A stretch of DNA of 64,000 nucleotides from Gammaproteobacteria bacterium HGW-Gammaproteobacteria-13 (GTDB lineage Bacteria; Pseudomonadota; Gammaproteobacteria; Pseudomonadales; Pseudomonadaceae). The stretch lies in contig PGZH01000012.1 of NCBI GenBank assembly GCA_002840155.1, forward strand, positions 18,179-82,178, given 5' to 3'. A program made the translations under genes and the position numbers. Positions within the stretch are counted from its first letter, which is position 1, and the number at the start of each line of letters is the position of its first letter. This document shows, piece after piece, positions 25,334 through 36,516 of this stretch. The notes beneath the pieces were generated by a model. The model made no database searches and was not told the DNA's origin. It saw only the letters and a program-made list of their open reading frames with translations.

Positions 25334-25930
25334 TCAGTCGTCCAACAACGCACGCACCGGGCCAAACGAGCGCCGGTGAATAGGGGTCGGCCCCAGGCGC
25401 CGCAGCGCTTCCAGGTGTACCGGAGTCGGGTAGCCCTTGTGGCCGGCGATACCGTAACCGGGGTATTGCTGATCCAGTAGCTGCATCTCGCGATCACGAC
25501 TGACCTTGGCCAGGATCGACGCCGCGGCAATTGCCGGCACCTGGCTATCGCCCTTGATCACCGCAGCGCTGGGCACCTGCAGTTTCGGGCAGCGATTGCC
25601 ATCGATCAGCGCCAGCTTGGGCGTGACGCTCAAGCCCTCGACCGCGCGCTGCATGGCCAGCATGGTGGCCTGGAGGATATTCAACTGATCGATTTCTTCG
25701 ACCTCGGCTCGGGCAATGCACCAGGCCAGGGCTTTTTCGCGAATCTCGTCGAAAAGTTTTTCCCGACGCGCTTCGGTCAGCTTTTTCGAATCGTTCAAAC
25801 CGAGAATCGGCCGTGCCGGATCGAGGATCACCGCCGCCGTCACCACGGCGCCGCAAAGCGGGCCACGGCCGACTTCATCGACGCCAGCCACCAGCTCCTG
25901 CACCAGGGTGAAATCCAGCCCGAGCTGCAT
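25334..25930 (-). CDS. rnhB: Ribonuclease HII
   Basis: RnhB cuts RNA in RNA/DNA hybrids, including single misincorporated ribonucleotides. The 198-residue protein has the acidic active site: [12 protein letters not shown] near residue 18 (Asp-Glu), an Asp in the [10 protein letters not shown] motif and another in KVSRDREM, plus [13 protein letters not shown]. Its start overlaps the lpxB stop by one base (TGATG), so it is the last gene of the lpxA-lpxB-rnhB run. Confidence 0.97.
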   Translation of the reverse strand: MQLGLDFTLVQELVAGVDEVGRGPLCGAVVTAAVILDPARPILGLNDSKKLTEARREKLFDEIREKALAWCIARAEVEEIDQLNILQATMLAMQRAVEGLSVTPKLALIDGNRCPKLQVPSAAVIKGDSQVPAIAAASILAKVSRDREMQLLDQQYPGYGIAGHKGYPTPVHLEALRRLGPTPIHRRSFGPVRALLDD

Positions 25931-27063
25931 CAGCCGCGACCTGTCAGCTGCAACACAGCTTTGGCGGCCTGCACCGAAGCATCACGGCGCAGCGCTCGGT
26001 GAATCACATCAAAGCCTTCGGTCTGCACCTCGCCGCCATCCAGCAGCGGAGCAAGCAACTGGGCCAATGCTTCGGGCGTCGCAGCGTCCTGAATCATTTC
26101 CGGCACTAGCAAACGCTCGGCCAGTAGATTCGGCAGGGAGATGTAGGCACTGGTAACCAGGCGCTTGAGAATGCGATAGGTCAACGGCGCAACCTTGTAG
26201 GCCACCACCATGGGCCGCTTGTACAGCAGGGCCTCAAGGGTCGCCGTGCCGGAGGCGATCAGCACCGCATCACAGGCCGCCAACGCCTCATGGGAGCGAC
26301 CATTGAGCAAGGTCAACGGCAGATCACGGCCCACCAGCATCTGCTCAAGCTGGGCACGACGCTCCGGGCTGGAGCATGGCAAGACAAACTGAATACCGGG
26401 GCGCAAAGTGCGCAAACGCACGGCAGCATCGAGAAACAGGCTGCCCAGGCGCGACACTTCGCCGCCACGGCTGCCCGGCATCAGGGCCACCACCGGCTGA
26501 TCCTGCGCCAAATTCAGCGCCTCACGGGCCGCAGCGCGATCCGCCTGCTGCGGAATGGTATCGGCCAGCGGGTGGCCGACGAAACGCACCGGCACCTGAT
26601 GATCCTGGTAGAACTGCGCCTCGAACGGGAACAGGGTCAGCATCAGGTCGCATGCCTCACGAATCTTCAACACGCGCTTCTGCCGCCAGGCCCATACGGA
26701 CGGGCTGACGTAATGCACGGTCTTGATGCCCGCCTGACGCAGCTTGAGCTCCAGGGTCAGGTTGAAATCCGGCGCATCGATACCGATAAACACGTCCGGC
26801 TTGGCCGCGATCAAGCTGTTGATCAGTCGCTTGCGCCGTGACAGCAGTTCGGGAAGGCGGCCAAGTACTTCGACCAAGCCCATCACCGACAGACGCTCCA
26901 TCGGGAAATAGGAGTTCAGGCCCTGGGCCTGCATCAGCGGGCCACCGACACCGATAAATTCGATCTGTGGGTATTGGGCTTTGAGGGCCTGCATCAGGCC
27001 CGCACCGAGAATATCGCCAGACGCCTCGCCAGCGACCAGCGCGACACGCATCAGGTCAGTCAT
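25930..27063 (-). CDS. lpxB: Lipid-A-disaccharide synthase LpxB
   Basis: LpxB, a GT19 glycosyltransferase at the inner membrane surface, joins UDP-2,3-diacylglucosamine and lipid X to make the lipid A disaccharide. The 377-residue protein starts [22 protein letters not shown], a family signature, and has [29 protein letters not shown] and the nucleotide-binding segment [13 protein letters not shown]. The gap to lpxA is 3 bases and the overlap with rnhB 1 base. Confidence 0.97.
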   Translation of the reverse strand: MTDLMRVALVAGEASGDILGAGLMQALKAQYPQIEFIGVGGPLMQAQGLNSYFPMERLSVMGLVEVLGRLPELLSRRKRLINSLIAAKPDVFIGIDAPDFNLTLELKLRQAGIKTVHYVSPSVWAWRQKRVLKIREACDLMLTLFPFEAQFYQDHQVPVRFVGHPLADTIPQQADRAAAREALNLAQDQPVVALMPGSRGGEVSRLGSLFLDAAVRLRTLRPGIQFVLPCSSPERRAQLEQMLVGRDLPLTLLNGRSHEALAACDAVLIASGTATLEALLYKRPMVVAYKVAPLTYRILKRLVTSAYISLPNLLAERLLVPEMIQDAATPEALAQLLAPLLDGGEVQTEGFDVIHRALRRDASVQAAKAVLQLTGRG

Positions 27064-27066
27064 AAA

Positions 27067-27843
27067 TTATCGGGTAATGCCGCGGCTTGAAGCCTGAATG
27101 GAATCGCGAAAGATCGCGACTTCGGGAAATTCTGCGGACGACTCGGCCAGCTCGGCCATCGCCTGCTCAACCGTAAGTCCCTGGCGATAGACAATCTTGT
27201 AGGCGCGGCGCAAGGCGGCGATCGCCTCGGCGCTGAAACCACGGCGGCGCATGCCCTCGAAGTTCATGCTGCGTGCTTCGGCCGGGTTACCGAACACGGT
27301 GACAAACGCCGGTACGTCCTTGCCAATCGCCGTGCCCATGCCGGAAAAGCTGTGCGCGCCGATACGGCAGAACTGATGCACCAGGGTGTAACCAGAAAGA
27401 ATCGCCCAGTCATCGACCCACACATGCCCGGCCAACGCGGTGTTGTTGACCAGGATGCAGTGGTTGCCAATCACACTGTCATGGCCAATGTGGGCATAGG
27501 CCATGATCAGGTTGTGGTCGCCAAGGGTGGTTTCGCTGCGATCCTGCACGGTACCGCGGTGGATGGTGACACCCTCGCGGATCACGTTGTGGTCGCCAAT
27601 TACCAGCCGAGTCGCCTCGCCCTGGTACTTGAGATCGGGGGTATCTTCACCCACCGAGGAGAACTGATAGATGCGGTTGTGTTTACCGATCCGCGTCGGC
27701 CCCTTGAGGATCACATGGGGGCCGATCACTGTACCCTCACCAATTTCTACATCGGCCCCGACTATCGACCAAGGGCCGACGACAACGTCGTCAGCCAACT
27801 TGGCACTGGGATCAATGATGGCGCGAGGGTCAATCAAACTCAT
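27067..27843 (-). CDS. lpxA: UDP-N-acetylglucosamine acyltransferase LpxA
   Basis: LpxA transfers 3-hydroxyacyl from ACP to UDP-GlcNAc, the first lipid A step. The 258-residue protein is a left-handed beta helix of imperfect hexapeptide repeats ([20 protein letters not shown] and similar), with the catalytic His region [23 protein letters not shown] split around residue 122-145, and a helical C-terminal domain. The start at 27843 ([16 protein letters not shown]) overlaps the fabZ stop by 4 bases (ATGA). Confidence 0.97.
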   Translation of the reverse strand: MSLIDPRAIIDPSAKLADDVVVGPWSIVGADVEIGEGTVIGPHVILKGPTRIGKHNRIYQFSSVGEDTPDLKYQGEATRLVIGDHNVIREGVTIHRGTVQDRSETTLGDHNLIMAYAHIGHDSVIGNHCILVNNTALAGHVWVDDWAILSGYTLVHQFCRIGAHSFSGMGTAIGKDVPAFVTVFGNPAEARSMNFEGMRRRGFSAEAIAALRRAYKIVYRQGLTVEQAMAELAESSAEFPEVAIFRDSIQASSRGITR

Positions 27844-28280
27844 AGTTTGCGTTCCGCACAGATGATTTCTGCCGAGCAGACTTCCTTGCCGTCGACGCTG
27901 GCCTTGCACTCGAACTTCCAGATGCTGCGCTTGCTGCTCAGGTAGCGGGCTTCGAGGATCAGCTGATCACCCGGCACCACTGGCTGGCGAAAGCGTAGCT
28001 TGTCGGAGCCGACAAAGTAATACAGGGTGCCATCGGAGGGCTTCAGATCCATCATCTTGAAACCCAGAATGCCGGCAGCCTGAGCCATGGCTTCGATGAT
28101 CAGAACGCCCGGCATGATCGGGTGCTCAGGAAAATGCCCGTTGAAGAACGGCTCATTGATGCTGACATTCTTGTAGGCGCGAATTCGCTTACCTTCAATA
28201 TCCAGCTCAGCCACCCGATCCACCAGAAGGAACGGATAGCGGTGCGGCAAGTATTCGCGAATCTGGTTAATGTCCATCAT
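27840..28280 (-). CDS. fabZ: 3-hydroxyacyl-ACP dehydratase FabZ
   Basis: FabZ dehydrates beta-hydroxyacyl-ACP in fatty-acid elongation and shares its substrate with LpxA, which explains the gene pairing. The 146-residue hot-dog-fold protein has [17 protein letters not shown], the catalytic His motif [16 protein letters not shown] and the Glu helix IEAMAQAAG. The first two codons are both ATG; either may start. It lies between lpxD and lpxA. Confidence 0.98.
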   Translation of the reverse strand: MMDINQIREYLPHRYPFLLVDRVAELDIEGKRIRAYKNVSINEPFFNGHFPEHPIMPGVLIIEAMAQAAGILGFKMMDLKPSDGTLYYFVGSDKLRFRQPVVPGDQLILEARYLSSKRSIWKFECKASVDGKEVCSAEIICAERKL

Positions 28281-28328
28281 GTGCAGAGAAGCCTGTAAGA
28301 GAAAAAAGAGAAGCCGGTAAATACCGGC

Positions 28329-29387
28329 TCAGGCATCAGATGAAGTGTCGGCAGCAGGGGTCACGGCGGCCAGCTGCTTTTCCAACTGTTGCAGGCGTCG
28401 CGCCATATCATCTAATTGCCGAATCCGTGCCGCGCTCTTGCGCCATTCAGCCGCCGGCTGCATGGCAGTACCCGACGAATAGGAGCCCGGCTCGGTGATC
28501 GAGCGGGTGACCATGGTCATGCCGGTGACGAACACGTTGTCGCATACTTCGATATGCCCAACCATGCCCACGCCACCAGCAATCATGCAGTTCTTGCCGA
28601 TCTTGGTGCTGCCGGAAATCCCCGCGCAACCGGCCATGGCCGTGTTGTCGCCGATCTGCACGTTGTGCGCGATCATGATCTGGTTATCCAGCTTGACCCC
28701 ATTGCCAATCAGCGTGTCCGACAGCGCGCCACGGTCGACGGTGGTATTGGCGCCGATCTCGACGTCATCACCGATGGTCACCCCACCGATCTGCGCGATC
28801 TTCTGCCAGACGCCTTTCTCGTTGGCAAAGCCGAAGCCCTCACCACCGATCACCGCGCCGGACTGAATAACCACGCGTTTGCCGATCCGCACGTCGTGAT
28901 ACAGCGTCACTCGCGGAGCCAACCAGCCGCCCTCACCGATCACCGAACGCGCGCCAACAACACACTGCGCGCCAACGGTTACGCCAGCCGCAATCTGCGC
29001 GCCACTCTCGATCACCGCATAGGCGCCAACACTGGCAGTCGCATCGATCTGCGCATCTGCCGCCACCACAGCGGTGGGATGCACGCCAGGCAATGCACGA
29101 GGCTTGCGGTCAAACAAATGGGAGAGTTCGGCATACGCCAGATAAGGGTTGCCGACGACAAGTGCATTGCCGGCATAGCCTTCGGCGTCAGCGGCGGTCA
29201 ACAGCACCGCGCCAGCCTGGCAGCCCGAAAGAAACTTGCGGTACTGCGCATTGGCGAGAAAGCTCAGCTGATCAGCGCCCGCTTCCTGCAAGGTAGCCAA
29301 GCCGCTGATCGGCTTGTCCGTGGAACCACGCAAGGTGGCGCCCAGACGCTCGGCCAACTGGCCAAGGGTATAAACCGTTGCACTCAT
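28329..29387 (-). CDS. lpxD: UDP-3-O-(3-hydroxyacyl)glucosamine N-acyltransferase LpxD
   Basis: LpxD adds the second, N-linked hydroxyacyl chain in lipid A synthesis. The 352-residue protein has an N-terminal uridine-binding domain (about 1-100; [13 protein letters not shown]), a hexapeptide-repeat beta helix (about 100-310) with catalytic-His region [17 protein letters not shown], and a C-terminal coiled extension ([15 protein letters not shown]). It is separated by two bases from skp upstream. Confidence 0.97.
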   Translation of the reverse strand: MSATVYTLGQLAERLGATLRGSTDKPISGLATLQEAGADQLSFLANAQYRKFLSGCQAGAVLLTAADAEGYAGNALVVGNPYLAYAELSHLFDRKPRALPGVHPTAVVAADAQIDATASVGAYAVIESGAQIAAGVTVGAQCVVGARSVIGEGGWLAPRVTLYHDVRIGKRVVIQSGAVIGGEGFGFANEKGVWQKIAQIGGVTIGDDVEIGANTTVDRGALSDTLIGNGVKLDNQIMIAHNVQIGDNTAMAGCAGISGSTKIGKNCMIAGGVGMVGHIEVCDNVFVTGMTMVTRSITEPGSYSSGTAMQPAAEWRKSAARIRQLDDMARRLQQLEKQLAAVTPAADTSSDA

Positions 29388-29389
29388 GA

Positions 29390-29893
29390 TCAGCGCAGCT
29401 GATTCATGCGCTCGATAACCTGGCGGGTGATGTCGAACTGAGGTTTGACATCAATCACCGCGCCGCGCTCCAGCACCAGGTCGAAGTTACCGGTCTTGAT
29501 CACTTCTTCCACGGCCTTGTCCAGGTTGGGCTTGAGCTTTTTCAGCATTTCACGATCAGCTACAGCTTTGGACTCATTCAGCTCCTTGGACTGGAACTGG
29601 AAATCACGGGCTTTTTGCTTGAATTCAAGCTCCAGGCGCTCACGCTCAGCGGTCTGCATTTTTTCACCGTCTTTGACCAGACGGTCCTGAATGCGCTTGG
29701 CGTCGCTTTCCAGGGTTTTCAGCTTGTTCAGCTGCGGACCGAATTTCTTCTCGGCATCCACGGCGTAGCGCTTGGCAGCGTCAGATTCCAGCAACGCCAT
29801 TTGATAGTTCAGTACCGCTACTTTCATCTCGGCAAACGCCGGGGTTGCCAGCAAGGCAACGCTTAACAAAACCAGTTGAGTCAACTTACGCAC
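29390..29893 (-). CDS. skp: Periplasmic chaperone Skp/OmpH
   Basis: Skp holds unfolded outer-membrane proteins on the way to the BAM complex. The 167-residue protein has a signal peptide ([19 protein letters not shown]) and a long charged coiled coil (about residues 40-130) that forms the grasping arms. The start is a GTG at 29893: homology begins there, GGAG lies 7 bases upstream, and an in-frame ATG further up falls within the bamA-skp gap. It follows bamA by 43 bases. Confidence 0.94.
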   Translation of the reverse strand: MRKLTQLVLLSVALLATPAFAEMKVAVLNYQMALLESDAAKRYAVDAEKKFGPQLNKLKTLESDAKRIQDRLVKDGEKMQTAERERLELEFKQKARDFQFQSKELNESKAVADREMLKKLKPNLDKAVEEVIKTGNFDLVLERGAVIDVKPQFDITRQVIERMNQLR

Positions 29894-29936
29894 GGTGCAA
29901 CTCCTGCAAAACTGTTGGTATTCAAAAATCCGACGC

Positions 29937-32285
29937 TTAGAACGTCTGACCGAGAGAGAACTGGAAAATCTGCGTATCGGCATCATCCGGTTTGACGATT
30001 GGCATGGCCAAACTGAAGCTCAGCGGACCTAGCGCGGTGATCCAGGTCAAACCAACACCCACCGAGCTGGCCAGTTGGCCTGGATCGATATTGTTGCAGT
30101 CCTTCTGGGTCTTACCGCAATTGGTGTCAAACACATTACCCACGTCCCAGAACAGTGCGGTACGCAGCGAACGCTGATCTTTCACGAACGGCATTGGGAA
30201 CAAGAGCTCGACGCCGCCTTGTACCAGAACGTTGCCACCAAATGGCAGTGGATCTTGATCCGGATCAAAGGCTGTACCCGGGTTGGTACCCTTACTCGGC
30301 GTACTACGCGGCCCCAGGCTGCTGTCCTTGAAACCGCGCACCGAGTTGAAACCACCGGCGTAGTAATGCTCGTAGAACGGCAGATCCGAGGTGGAACCAT
30401 AGCTTTCACCAAAGCCCAGCTGGGTATGGAAGCGCATGGTGTAGGTATCGTTCAGTGGCTTGAATACCTGGCCACGGTAATCAACTTTGAAGAACGACAG
30501 ATCGCTACCCGGCACTGTGGTCTCGAACACCAGACTTTGCGAGTGACCGCGGTTCGCCAGCACACCACGGTTAAGGGTCGACTCAGACCAGCCAATCGAG
30601 GCCTTAAGGTTCAGGTAGCTGTCGCCCTCTTCCTGAATAAAGTCGAAAATTTCGTCAACGGTGTATATGCCCGTGCCGATACTGTCGTTCTGGATAGTCA
30701 GGCCATAGGTCAGGCGCGAGGTATCGCTGATTGGATAACCAATGCTGACACCCGCACCATAGCTGTCCACCGAATAGCTGGAAACGCTGGTATTTAGCTC
30801 GTCGTAATCGGTTTCACGGAAGAAGGCGTTATAGCCCAGGCTGACGCCGTCCGGCGTCCAGTAGGGGTCCACAAAACCGAAGTTATAGTTGCTCTGGTAT
30901 TCACTACGGGTCAGGCCGACGCTGACCTTGTTACCGGTACCCAGGAAGTTGTTCTGGGTAATCGAGCCACCGAGAATCAGACCGGCGTTTTGAGCGAAGC
31001 CGATACTTGCGGTGATAGAACCAGAAGCCTGCTCTTCAACGCTGTAATTGACGTCGATCTGGTCGTCGGTGCCTGGTACCTGCGGGGTTTCGACGTTGAC
31101 TTCTTTGAAGTACCCCAGACGTTCCAGACGGGTCTTGGATTGGTCGATCAGGTAAGTCGAAGCCCAACCACCTTCCATCTGGCGCATTTCACGGCGCAGC
31201 ACTTCGTCTTCCGACTTGGTGTTGCCACGGAAGTTGATGCGGTTAACGTAAGCACGCTTGCCCGGGTCAACGACAAAGGTAATCGACACGGTGCCGTCGT
31301 CATGGGCTTCCGGCACGCCGTTGACGTTGGCGAAGGTATAACCTTCGTTACCCAGGCGACGGGTAATCAGCTCGGAGGTGGTGGTCATCACTTTACGCGA
31401 GAACACCTGGCCTTCCTGAACCAGCAGCAACGCGCGGACTTCTTCTTCTGGCACCTTCAGCTCACCGCTGAGTTTGACCTCACGCACGGTGTACTTCGCG
31501 CCTTCGTCGACGTTGACCGTGACATAGACGTGCTTCTTGTCTGGGGTAATGGATACCTGAGTGGAGCTGATATCCATATTGATATAGCCGCGATCTAGGT
31601 AATAGGAACGCAGGCGCTCCAAGTCGCCGGAGAGCTTCTCACGGGCGTACTTGTCATCATTCTTGAAGAAGGACAGCCAGTTGGTGGTCTTCAGCTCGAA
31701 CAGGTCGATCAGGTCTTCATCGGAAAAGACCGAGTTACCCACCACGTTGATGTGCTGAATCGCGGCAACCGAACCTTCATTGATATTGATCTTCAGCGCC
31801 ACGCGGTTACGTGGCTGCGGAATCACTTCGGCTTCGATTTCGGCGGAGTAACGGCCCTGGGCAACGTACTGGCGCTGCAACTCGTTGCGCACGCCTTCAA
31901 GAGTTGCCCGCTGGAAGATCTCGCCTTCGGCCAGACCCGACTGATTCAGGCCTTTAAGCAGGTCTTCACTGCTGATGGCCTTGTTGCCTTCAATCTCGAT
32001 ACTGGAGATCGACGGGCGCTCAACCACAGTAACAACCAGCACATCGCCATCGCGACCAAGCTGGATGTCCTGGAAGAAACCGGTTTTGAACAGTTCGCGG
32101 GTCGCCTCAACCAGCGACCGGTCATCGGCTTGCGCGCCCACATTGAGGGGCAAGGCACCGAATACACTGCCCGCGGAAACGCGCTGCAGACCGGTGACCC
32201 GGATATCGGAGATGGTGAAGGACTCGGCGTGAACTTCGGTGATCATCAGTGCGGCAAGCACCGCAGGTAGCAGCAGACGTTTCAT
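29937..32285 (-). CDS. bamA: Outer-membrane protein assembly factor BamA
   Basis: BamA is the beta-barrel core of the BAM machine that folds proteins into the outer membrane. The 782-residue product has a signal peptide (MKRLLLPAVLAALMITEVHA), five POTRA domains (about 21-420) and a 16-strand barrel. The barrel's loop-6 VRGF motif is seen as GFNSVRGFKDS, and the C-terminus ends in aromatic Phe (FSLGQTF). Start at 32285, with AAGGA upstream. The rseP-bamA-skp-lpxD order is the classical envelope cluster. Confidence 0.98.
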   Translation of the reverse strand: MKRLLLPAVLAALMITEVHAESFTISDIRVTGLQRVSAGSVFGALPLNVGAQADDRSLVEATRELFKTGFFQDIQLGRDGDVLVVTVVERPSISSIEIEGNKAISSEDLLKGLNQSGLAEGEIFQRATLEGVRNELQRQYVAQGRYSAEIEAEVIPQPRNRVALKININEGSVAAIQHINVVGNSVFSDEDLIDLFELKTTNWLSFFKNDDKYAREKLSGDLERLRSYYLDRGYINMDISSTQVSITPDKKHVYVTVNVDEGAKYTVREVKLSGELKVPEEEVRALLLVQEGQVFSRKVMTTTSELITRRLGNEGYTFANVNGVPEAHDDGTVSITFVVDPGKRAYVNRINFRGNTKSEDEVLRREMRQMEGGWASTYLIDQSKTRLERLGYFKEVNVETPQVPGTDDQIDVNYSVEEQASGSITASIGFAQNAGLILGGSITQNNFLGTGNKVSVGLTRSEYQSNYNFGFVDPYWTPDGVSLGYNAFFRETDYDELNTSVSSYSVDSYGAGVSIGYPISDTSRLTYGLTIQNDSIGTGIYTVDEIFDFIQEEGDSYLNLKASIGWSESTLNRGVLANRGHSQSLVFETTVPGSDLSFFKVDYRGQVFKPLNDTYTMRFHTQLGFGESYGSTSDLPFYEHYYAGGFNSVRGFKDSSLGPRSTPSKGTNPGTAFDPDQDPLPFGGNVLVQGGVELLFPMPFVKDQRSLRTALFWDVGNVFDTNCGKTQKDCNNIDPGQLASSVGVGLTWITALGPLSFSLAMPIVKPDDADTQIFQFSLGQTF

Positions 32286-32374
32286 GAAGTCCTTTCTTAT
32301 TCCAACTGACAATAAAAAATCTGCCGCTTAGTGCGACACGTCTTGTTCGTACCGAGAGCGTAATTCAGCAGCGG

Positions 32375-33727
32375 CTACAGGCGGCCCAAGTCGTTTACCA
32401 GGGCCAGCAACATCACCCCGATGACCAAACTGATGCCGATCTGCATCCCCCAACCCTGTATCCGTTCGGACAGCGGGCGACCACGCACCCACTCGACCAG
32501 ATAAAAAAGCAGATGCCCCCCATCCAGCACGGGGATAGGCAACAAATTAAGAACCCCCAGACTAATGCTCAAGTAGGCGAGAAATTTAAGAAAATCACTC
32601 AAACCTGACTCAGCAGAAGCGCCCGCCACTTTAGCAATGGTTATCGGCCCGCTCAAGTTTTTTACCGAGAGCTCGCCAAACAGCATTTTCTTCAAGGAAT
32701 TAAGGGTCAGAACGCTCATTGCCCAGGTGTTTTTGGCACCTTCAGCGATGGCTTCCAGTGGACCGTAACTGATTTCACGCAGCATCTCAGGCGGCCATTC
32801 GCCACCTGCCACGCCAGCACCCAGATAGCCACTGAGCGACTCGCCCTCACCGCGCGCAGCCAGGGTGAGCGGAACATCCAGCTGTTGACCTTGACGCTCC
32901 ACCAGCAAACCAATCTTTTTACCCGGCAAGCCACGGACCTGATCCACTAACTGCTGCCAATCAGCCAGCGGCTGACCATCCAACGCCAGCAGACGATCAC
33001 CGACCTGCAAGCCTGCAGCAAATGCCGGGCCTTCAGGGTCAAGCTGCGCCAGGACCGGCGGCAGCGCGGGACGCCAAGGCCGAATGCCCAAAGAGGCGAT
33101 TGGGTTAGGCTCATCGGCGCCACGCAGCCAGTTATCCAGCACGATCTGCCGCGGACTGTCGACCGACGAACCCGGCTCGCGCACCGCCAGATCCAGACGA
33201 CCGCTTTCACCCAAGCGACTGACCAGTTGCAGATTCACCGCAGCCCAACCAGTGGTGGGCTTACCATCAATTGCAATGATCTCCTGACCTGCCTGCAGGC
33301 CAGCGACATCGGCCAGACTGCCCGCCTCGACCGCACCGATAACCGGGCGAACCTGCTGGCTGCCCAGCATCGCCACAACCCAGAAGAACAGCAGCGCAAG
33401 CAGGAAATTGGCTACGGGGCCGGCCGCCACAATGGCAATACGCTGCTGGACCGACTTGCGATTGAACGACTGATCAAGCAGCTCCGGCGGCACACCGCCT
33501 TCGCGCTCATCGAGCATTTTCACGTAGCCACCCAGCGGGATGGCGGCCACTACAAACTCAGTGCCCTGACGGTCATGCCAACGCAGCAACGGGCTGCCAA
33601 AGCCGACGGAAAACCGCAGCACCTTGACCCCGCAACGACGGGCGACCCAGAAGTGCCCGTACTCGTGAATGGTTACCAGCACGCCCAGTGCAACCAGGGT
33701 GCCGACCAGCATATAAAGCGCACTCAT
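32375..33727 (-). CDS. rseP: Site-2 membrane protease RseP (MucP)
   Basis: RseP (MucP in P. aeruginosa) cuts anti-sigma factors within the membrane to release envelope-stress sigma factors such as AlgU. The 450-residue protein has the zinc motif HEYGH in the first membrane segment, the second ligand region NLLPIPVLDGGHLLFYL near the C-terminus, four membrane helices and two PDZ domains between. The second of two adjacent ATG codons (33727, MSALYML) matches the family start. It lies between dxr and bamA. Confidence 0.97.
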   Translation of the reverse strand: MSALYMLVGTLVALGVLVTIHEYGHFWVARRCGVKVLRFSVGFGSPLLRWHDRQGTEFVVAAIPLGGYVKMLDEREGGVPPELLDQSFNRKSVQQRIAIVAAGPVANFLLALLFFWVVAMLGSQQVRPVIGAVEAGSLADVAGLQAGQEIIAIDGKPTTGWAAVNLQLVSRLGESGRLDLAVREPGSSVDSPRQIVLDNWLRGADEPNPIASLGIRPWRPALPPVLAQLDPEGPAFAAGLQVGDRLLALDGQPLADWQQLVDQVRGLPGKKIGLLVERQGQQLDVPLTLAARGEGESLSGYLGAGVAGGEWPPEMLREISYGPLEAIAEGAKNTWAMSVLTLNSLKKMLFGELSVKNLSGPITIAKVAGASAESGLSDFLKFLAYLSISLGVLNLLPIPVLDGGHLLFYLVEWVRGRPLSERIQGWGMQIGISLVIGVMLLALVNDLGRL

Positions 33728-33748
33728 CAAACGTCTCCGCGTCGGCGA

Positions 33749-34933
33749 TCAGCGCCGACTCAGCCATTGCTCAGCCAGATCACGGGCCCGACCATCAGCG
33801 GCCAGCACCGTATCCAGACTCTCAACCGCCAGGGCGGGTTCAGTATGCAGAACGTCTTCGATCATACTCGCGATCTCGGGAAAGCGGATGCGCCGCTCCA
33901 GGAACGCCGCAACCGCTACCTCGTTGGCTGCATTGAGCATGGCCGGCGCCGTCCCGCCGGCCTGGGCCGCCTCACGCGCCAGACGCAAACAAGGAAAGCG
34001 CTGCTCGTCCGGCGCCTGGAAGTCCAGCCGCGCGATGGCAAACAGATCCAGCGGCGCCACACCCGAGTCGATCCGCTCCGGCCAGGCCAGGGCGTGACTG
34101 ATCGGCGTGCGCATATCCGGATTGCCCAGCTGGGCCAGCACCGAACCGTCGACATAATCGACCAGCGAATGGATCACGCTCTGCGGATGCACCACCACTT
34201 CAACCTGAGCAGGTTTGGCATCAAACAACCAGCAGGCCTCGATCAGCTCCAGGCCTTTGTTCATCATGCTCGCCGAATCAACCGAAATCTTGCGCCCCAT
34301 CGACCAGTTCGGGTGCGCGCACGCCTGCTCGGGAGTGACCGCATGCAGTTGCTCCAGCGGCATTTCGCGAAACGGCCCGCCCGAGGCGGTCAGCAAAATG
34401 CGCCGCACTCCGACCTGCGGCAGGCCGCGGGCATAGTCGCCGGGCAAACACTGGAAAATCGCATTGTGTTCGCTGTCGATCGGCAACAGCACAGCGCCAC
34501 TTTTACGCACTGCCTGCATAAACAGTGCGCCCGACATCACCAGGGCTTCTTTGTTGGCCAGCAGCACCTTCTTGCCGGCCTCGACCGCCGCCAGAGTCGG
34601 CGGCAAGCCCGCCGCACCAACGATAGCAGCCATCACCGCATCCACTTCAGGATGCGCTGCCACCTCACACAAACCTTCAGGGCCATGCAGCACCTGAGTG
34701 GCCAGACCGGCAGCGCGCAAACCTTCCTGCAAGTGACGAGCCGCTAGAGCCTGCGGCACCACAGCGAAGCGCGGGCGATAGATCATGCACAGCGCTTCCA
34801 GCTCAGTCAGACGACTGAAGCCGGACAACGCGAATACTTGATAGCGCTCAGGATGGCGCGCAATGACATCGAGGGTGCTTAGACCGATCGAACCGGTCGC
34901 CCCCAGCACGGTAATCTGCTGCGGGTGACTCAC
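33749..34933 (-). CDS. dxr: 1-deoxy-D-xylulose 5-phosphate reductoisomerase
   Basis: Dxr (IspC) makes methylerythritol 4-phosphate, the entry point of the MEP pathway; the enzyme is the fosmidomycin target. The 394-residue protein has the NADPH motif [15 protein letters not shown], the [11 protein letters not shown] substrate block, and [18 protein letters not shown] with metal ligands. I place the start at GTG 34933 (translated [10 protein letters not shown]), since this makes a 4-base GTGA overlap with the cdsA stop and matches family length. Confidence 0.96.
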   Translation of the reverse strand: MSHPQQITVLGATGSIGLSTLDVIARHPERYQVFALSGFSRLTELEALCMIYRPRFAVVPQALAARHLQEGLRAAGLATQVLHGPEGLCEVAAHPEVDAVMAAIVGAAGLPPTLAAVEAGKKVLLANKEALVMSGALFMQAVRKSGAVLLPIDSEHNAIFQCLPGDYARGLPQVGVRRILLTASGGPFREMPLEQLHAVTPEQACAHPNWSMGRKISVDSASMMNKGLELIEACWLFDAKPAQVEVVVHPQSVIHSLVDYVDGSVLAQLGNPDMRTPISHALAWPERIDSGVAPLDLFAIARLDFQAPDEQRFPCLRLAREAAQAGGTAPAMLNAANEVAVAAFLERRIRFPEIASMIEDVLHTEPALAVESLDTVLAADGRARDLAEQWLSRR

Positions 34934-35745
34934 AGCGCGCCCCAGCCCGCCAGCCACAGCAACGCGGCGAACACTGGGATAGCCGCCGTCAGGCTGTCGA
35001 TACGATCCAGCACGCCGCCATGGCCCGGCAGCAGATTACTGCTGTCCTTAACCCCCGACTGGCGCTTGAACATGCTTTCGGTCAGATCACCGACCACCGA
35101 GATCAGCACCACCACGGCGGTGCCGAGCAAGCCCAGTAACAAACCGGCAAACGACCAGTCACGGTAAATCGCTACGGCCAGGCAAATCAGCAGAGTCGCC
35201 AGCAGACCACCGAACACCCCTTCCCAGCTTTTACCGGGACTGACCTGCGGCGCCAGCTTGCGCTTGCCGAAGCGCCGGCCGGCGAAATAGGCGCCGATAT
35301 CCGCGCCCCAGACCAACACCATCACCGCGAGAATCAGCCAGTTTGCTTCAGGCCACTGTTTGAACAGCACCAGGCCCTGCCAGGCCGGCAGCAGAATCAG
35401 CAAGCCAATCAGTAATCTGACCGGAGCCTGCGTCCAATAACGACTGCTGGCGGGATAACCCAAGACCAGAAAGGTCGCCGCCGCCCACCAGACAACCCCA
35501 AGCAACAGCACCCAAGGCGCCAGCGCGGGCAGCAGGTACAAGCCAAACAGCAACGCCGCCACCAACGCGGCGTAAGCAACACGCTGCACCTGGGCAGTAA
35601 ACCCTGCCAGACGCGCCCACTCCCAGGCGCCCAGGCTGACCACTGCGCCGATAAACAGCGCAAACAGCGCGCCATCAAGCAGAAAGAAGCCGCCCAGGGC
35701 GAATGGCAGCAGCACCAGCGCGGTGATAATTCGTTGTTTAAGCAT
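34930..35745 (-). CDS. cdsA: Phosphatidate cytidylyltransferase CdsA
   Basis: CdsA makes CDP-diacylglycerol, the precursor of all phospholipids, from phosphatidic acid and CTP. The 271-residue membrane protein has about eight hydrophobic segments and the family signature near the C-terminus, [20 protein letters not shown] then GVLDRIDS, which binds metal. It overlaps uppS by one base and dxr by four, so uppS-cdsA-dxr-rseP are translationally coupled. Confidence 0.97.
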   Translation of the reverse strand: MLKQRIITALVLLPFALGGFFLLDGALFALFIGAVVSLGAWEWARLAGFTAQVQRVAYAALVAALLFGLYLLPALAPWVLLLGVVWWAAATFLVLGYPASSRYWTQAPVRLLIGLLILLPAWQGLVLFKQWPEANWLILAVMVLVWGADIGAYFAGRRFGKRKLAPQVSPGKSWEGVFGGLLATLLICLAVAIYRDWSFAGLLLGLLGTAVVVLISVVGDLTESMFKRQSGVKDSSNLLPGHGGVLDRIDSLTAAIPVFAALLWLAGWGAL

Positions 35746-36500
35746 CAGCTACGGGCCTCAGCAGCCACCTGATCGCTGGTTTTCCCAAAGCGACGCTGGC
35801 GGCTAGCAAAATCGGCCAAGGCTTTGCGCATGGCGTCGTGTTTGAAATCCGGCCAAAACAGGTCGGAGAAATACAACTCGGTGTAAGCCAGCTGCCAAAG
35901 CAGGAAATTACTGATGCGGTGCTCACCACCGGTGCGGATGCACAGATCCGGCAGCGGTAAATCGCCAGTCACCAGACAGCTCTGCAGCAACTCAGGGGTG
36001 ATGTCCTCGGCGCGTAAATGGCCGCCTTGAACTTCACGGGCCAAACGCTGCGCAGCCTGGGCGATATCCCACTGGCCGCCATAGTTGGCCGCCACTTGCA
36101 GGACAAATCGCTTATCGCCGGCAGTCTGCGTCTCGGCCTCCCGCATAGCGGCCTGCAACTCAGGGTGAAAGCGCGAGCGATCACCGATGATGCGCAGACT
36201 GATGTCATTGGCATTGAGCTTCTTCGCCTCGCGGCGCAGCGCACTGAGGAACAGCTCCATCAGCGCACTGACCTCATCAGCCGGGCGCTGCCAGTTTTCG
36301 CTGGAGAAAGCGAACAGCGTCAGCACCTCGACCCCAGCCTCAGCGCACACCTCGATCACCGCGCGCACCGCATCGACACCGGCTTTATGGCCAGCAACGC
36401 CCGGCAGCAGACGCTTCTTCGCCCAGCGATTATTACCGTCCATGATGATCGCCACATGCCGTGGCACGGCGAACGGACTACCGTCTTTGGTCTTTTCCAT
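35745..36500 (-). CDS. uppS: Undecaprenyl diphosphate synthase UppS
   Basis: UppS extends farnesyl diphosphate with isopentenyl units to the C55 carrier used for peptidoglycan and O-antigen. The 251-residue cis-prenyltransferase has the catalytic Asp21 in IIMDGNNRWAKKR, LTLFAFSSENWQRPADEV mid-protein, and the C-terminal LPDLCIRTGGEHRISNFLLW block. It follows frr by 16 bases. Its product is recycled by DUF368-type transporters such as the one at 6.6 kb. Confidence 0.97.
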   Translation of the reverse strand: MEKTKDGSPFAVPRHVAIIMDGNNRWAKKRLLPGVAGHKAGVDAVRAVIEVCAEAGVEVLTLFAFSSENWQRPADEVSALMELFLSALRREAKKLNANDISLRIIGDRSRFHPELQAAMREAETQTAGDKRFVLQVAANYGGQWDIAQAAQRLAREVQGGHLRAEDITPELLQSCLVTGDLPLPDLCIRTGGEHRISNFLLWQLAYTELYFSDLFWPDFKHDAMRKALADFASRQRRFGKTSDQVAAEARS

Positions 36501-36516
36501 GACGATGTCCTGGCCG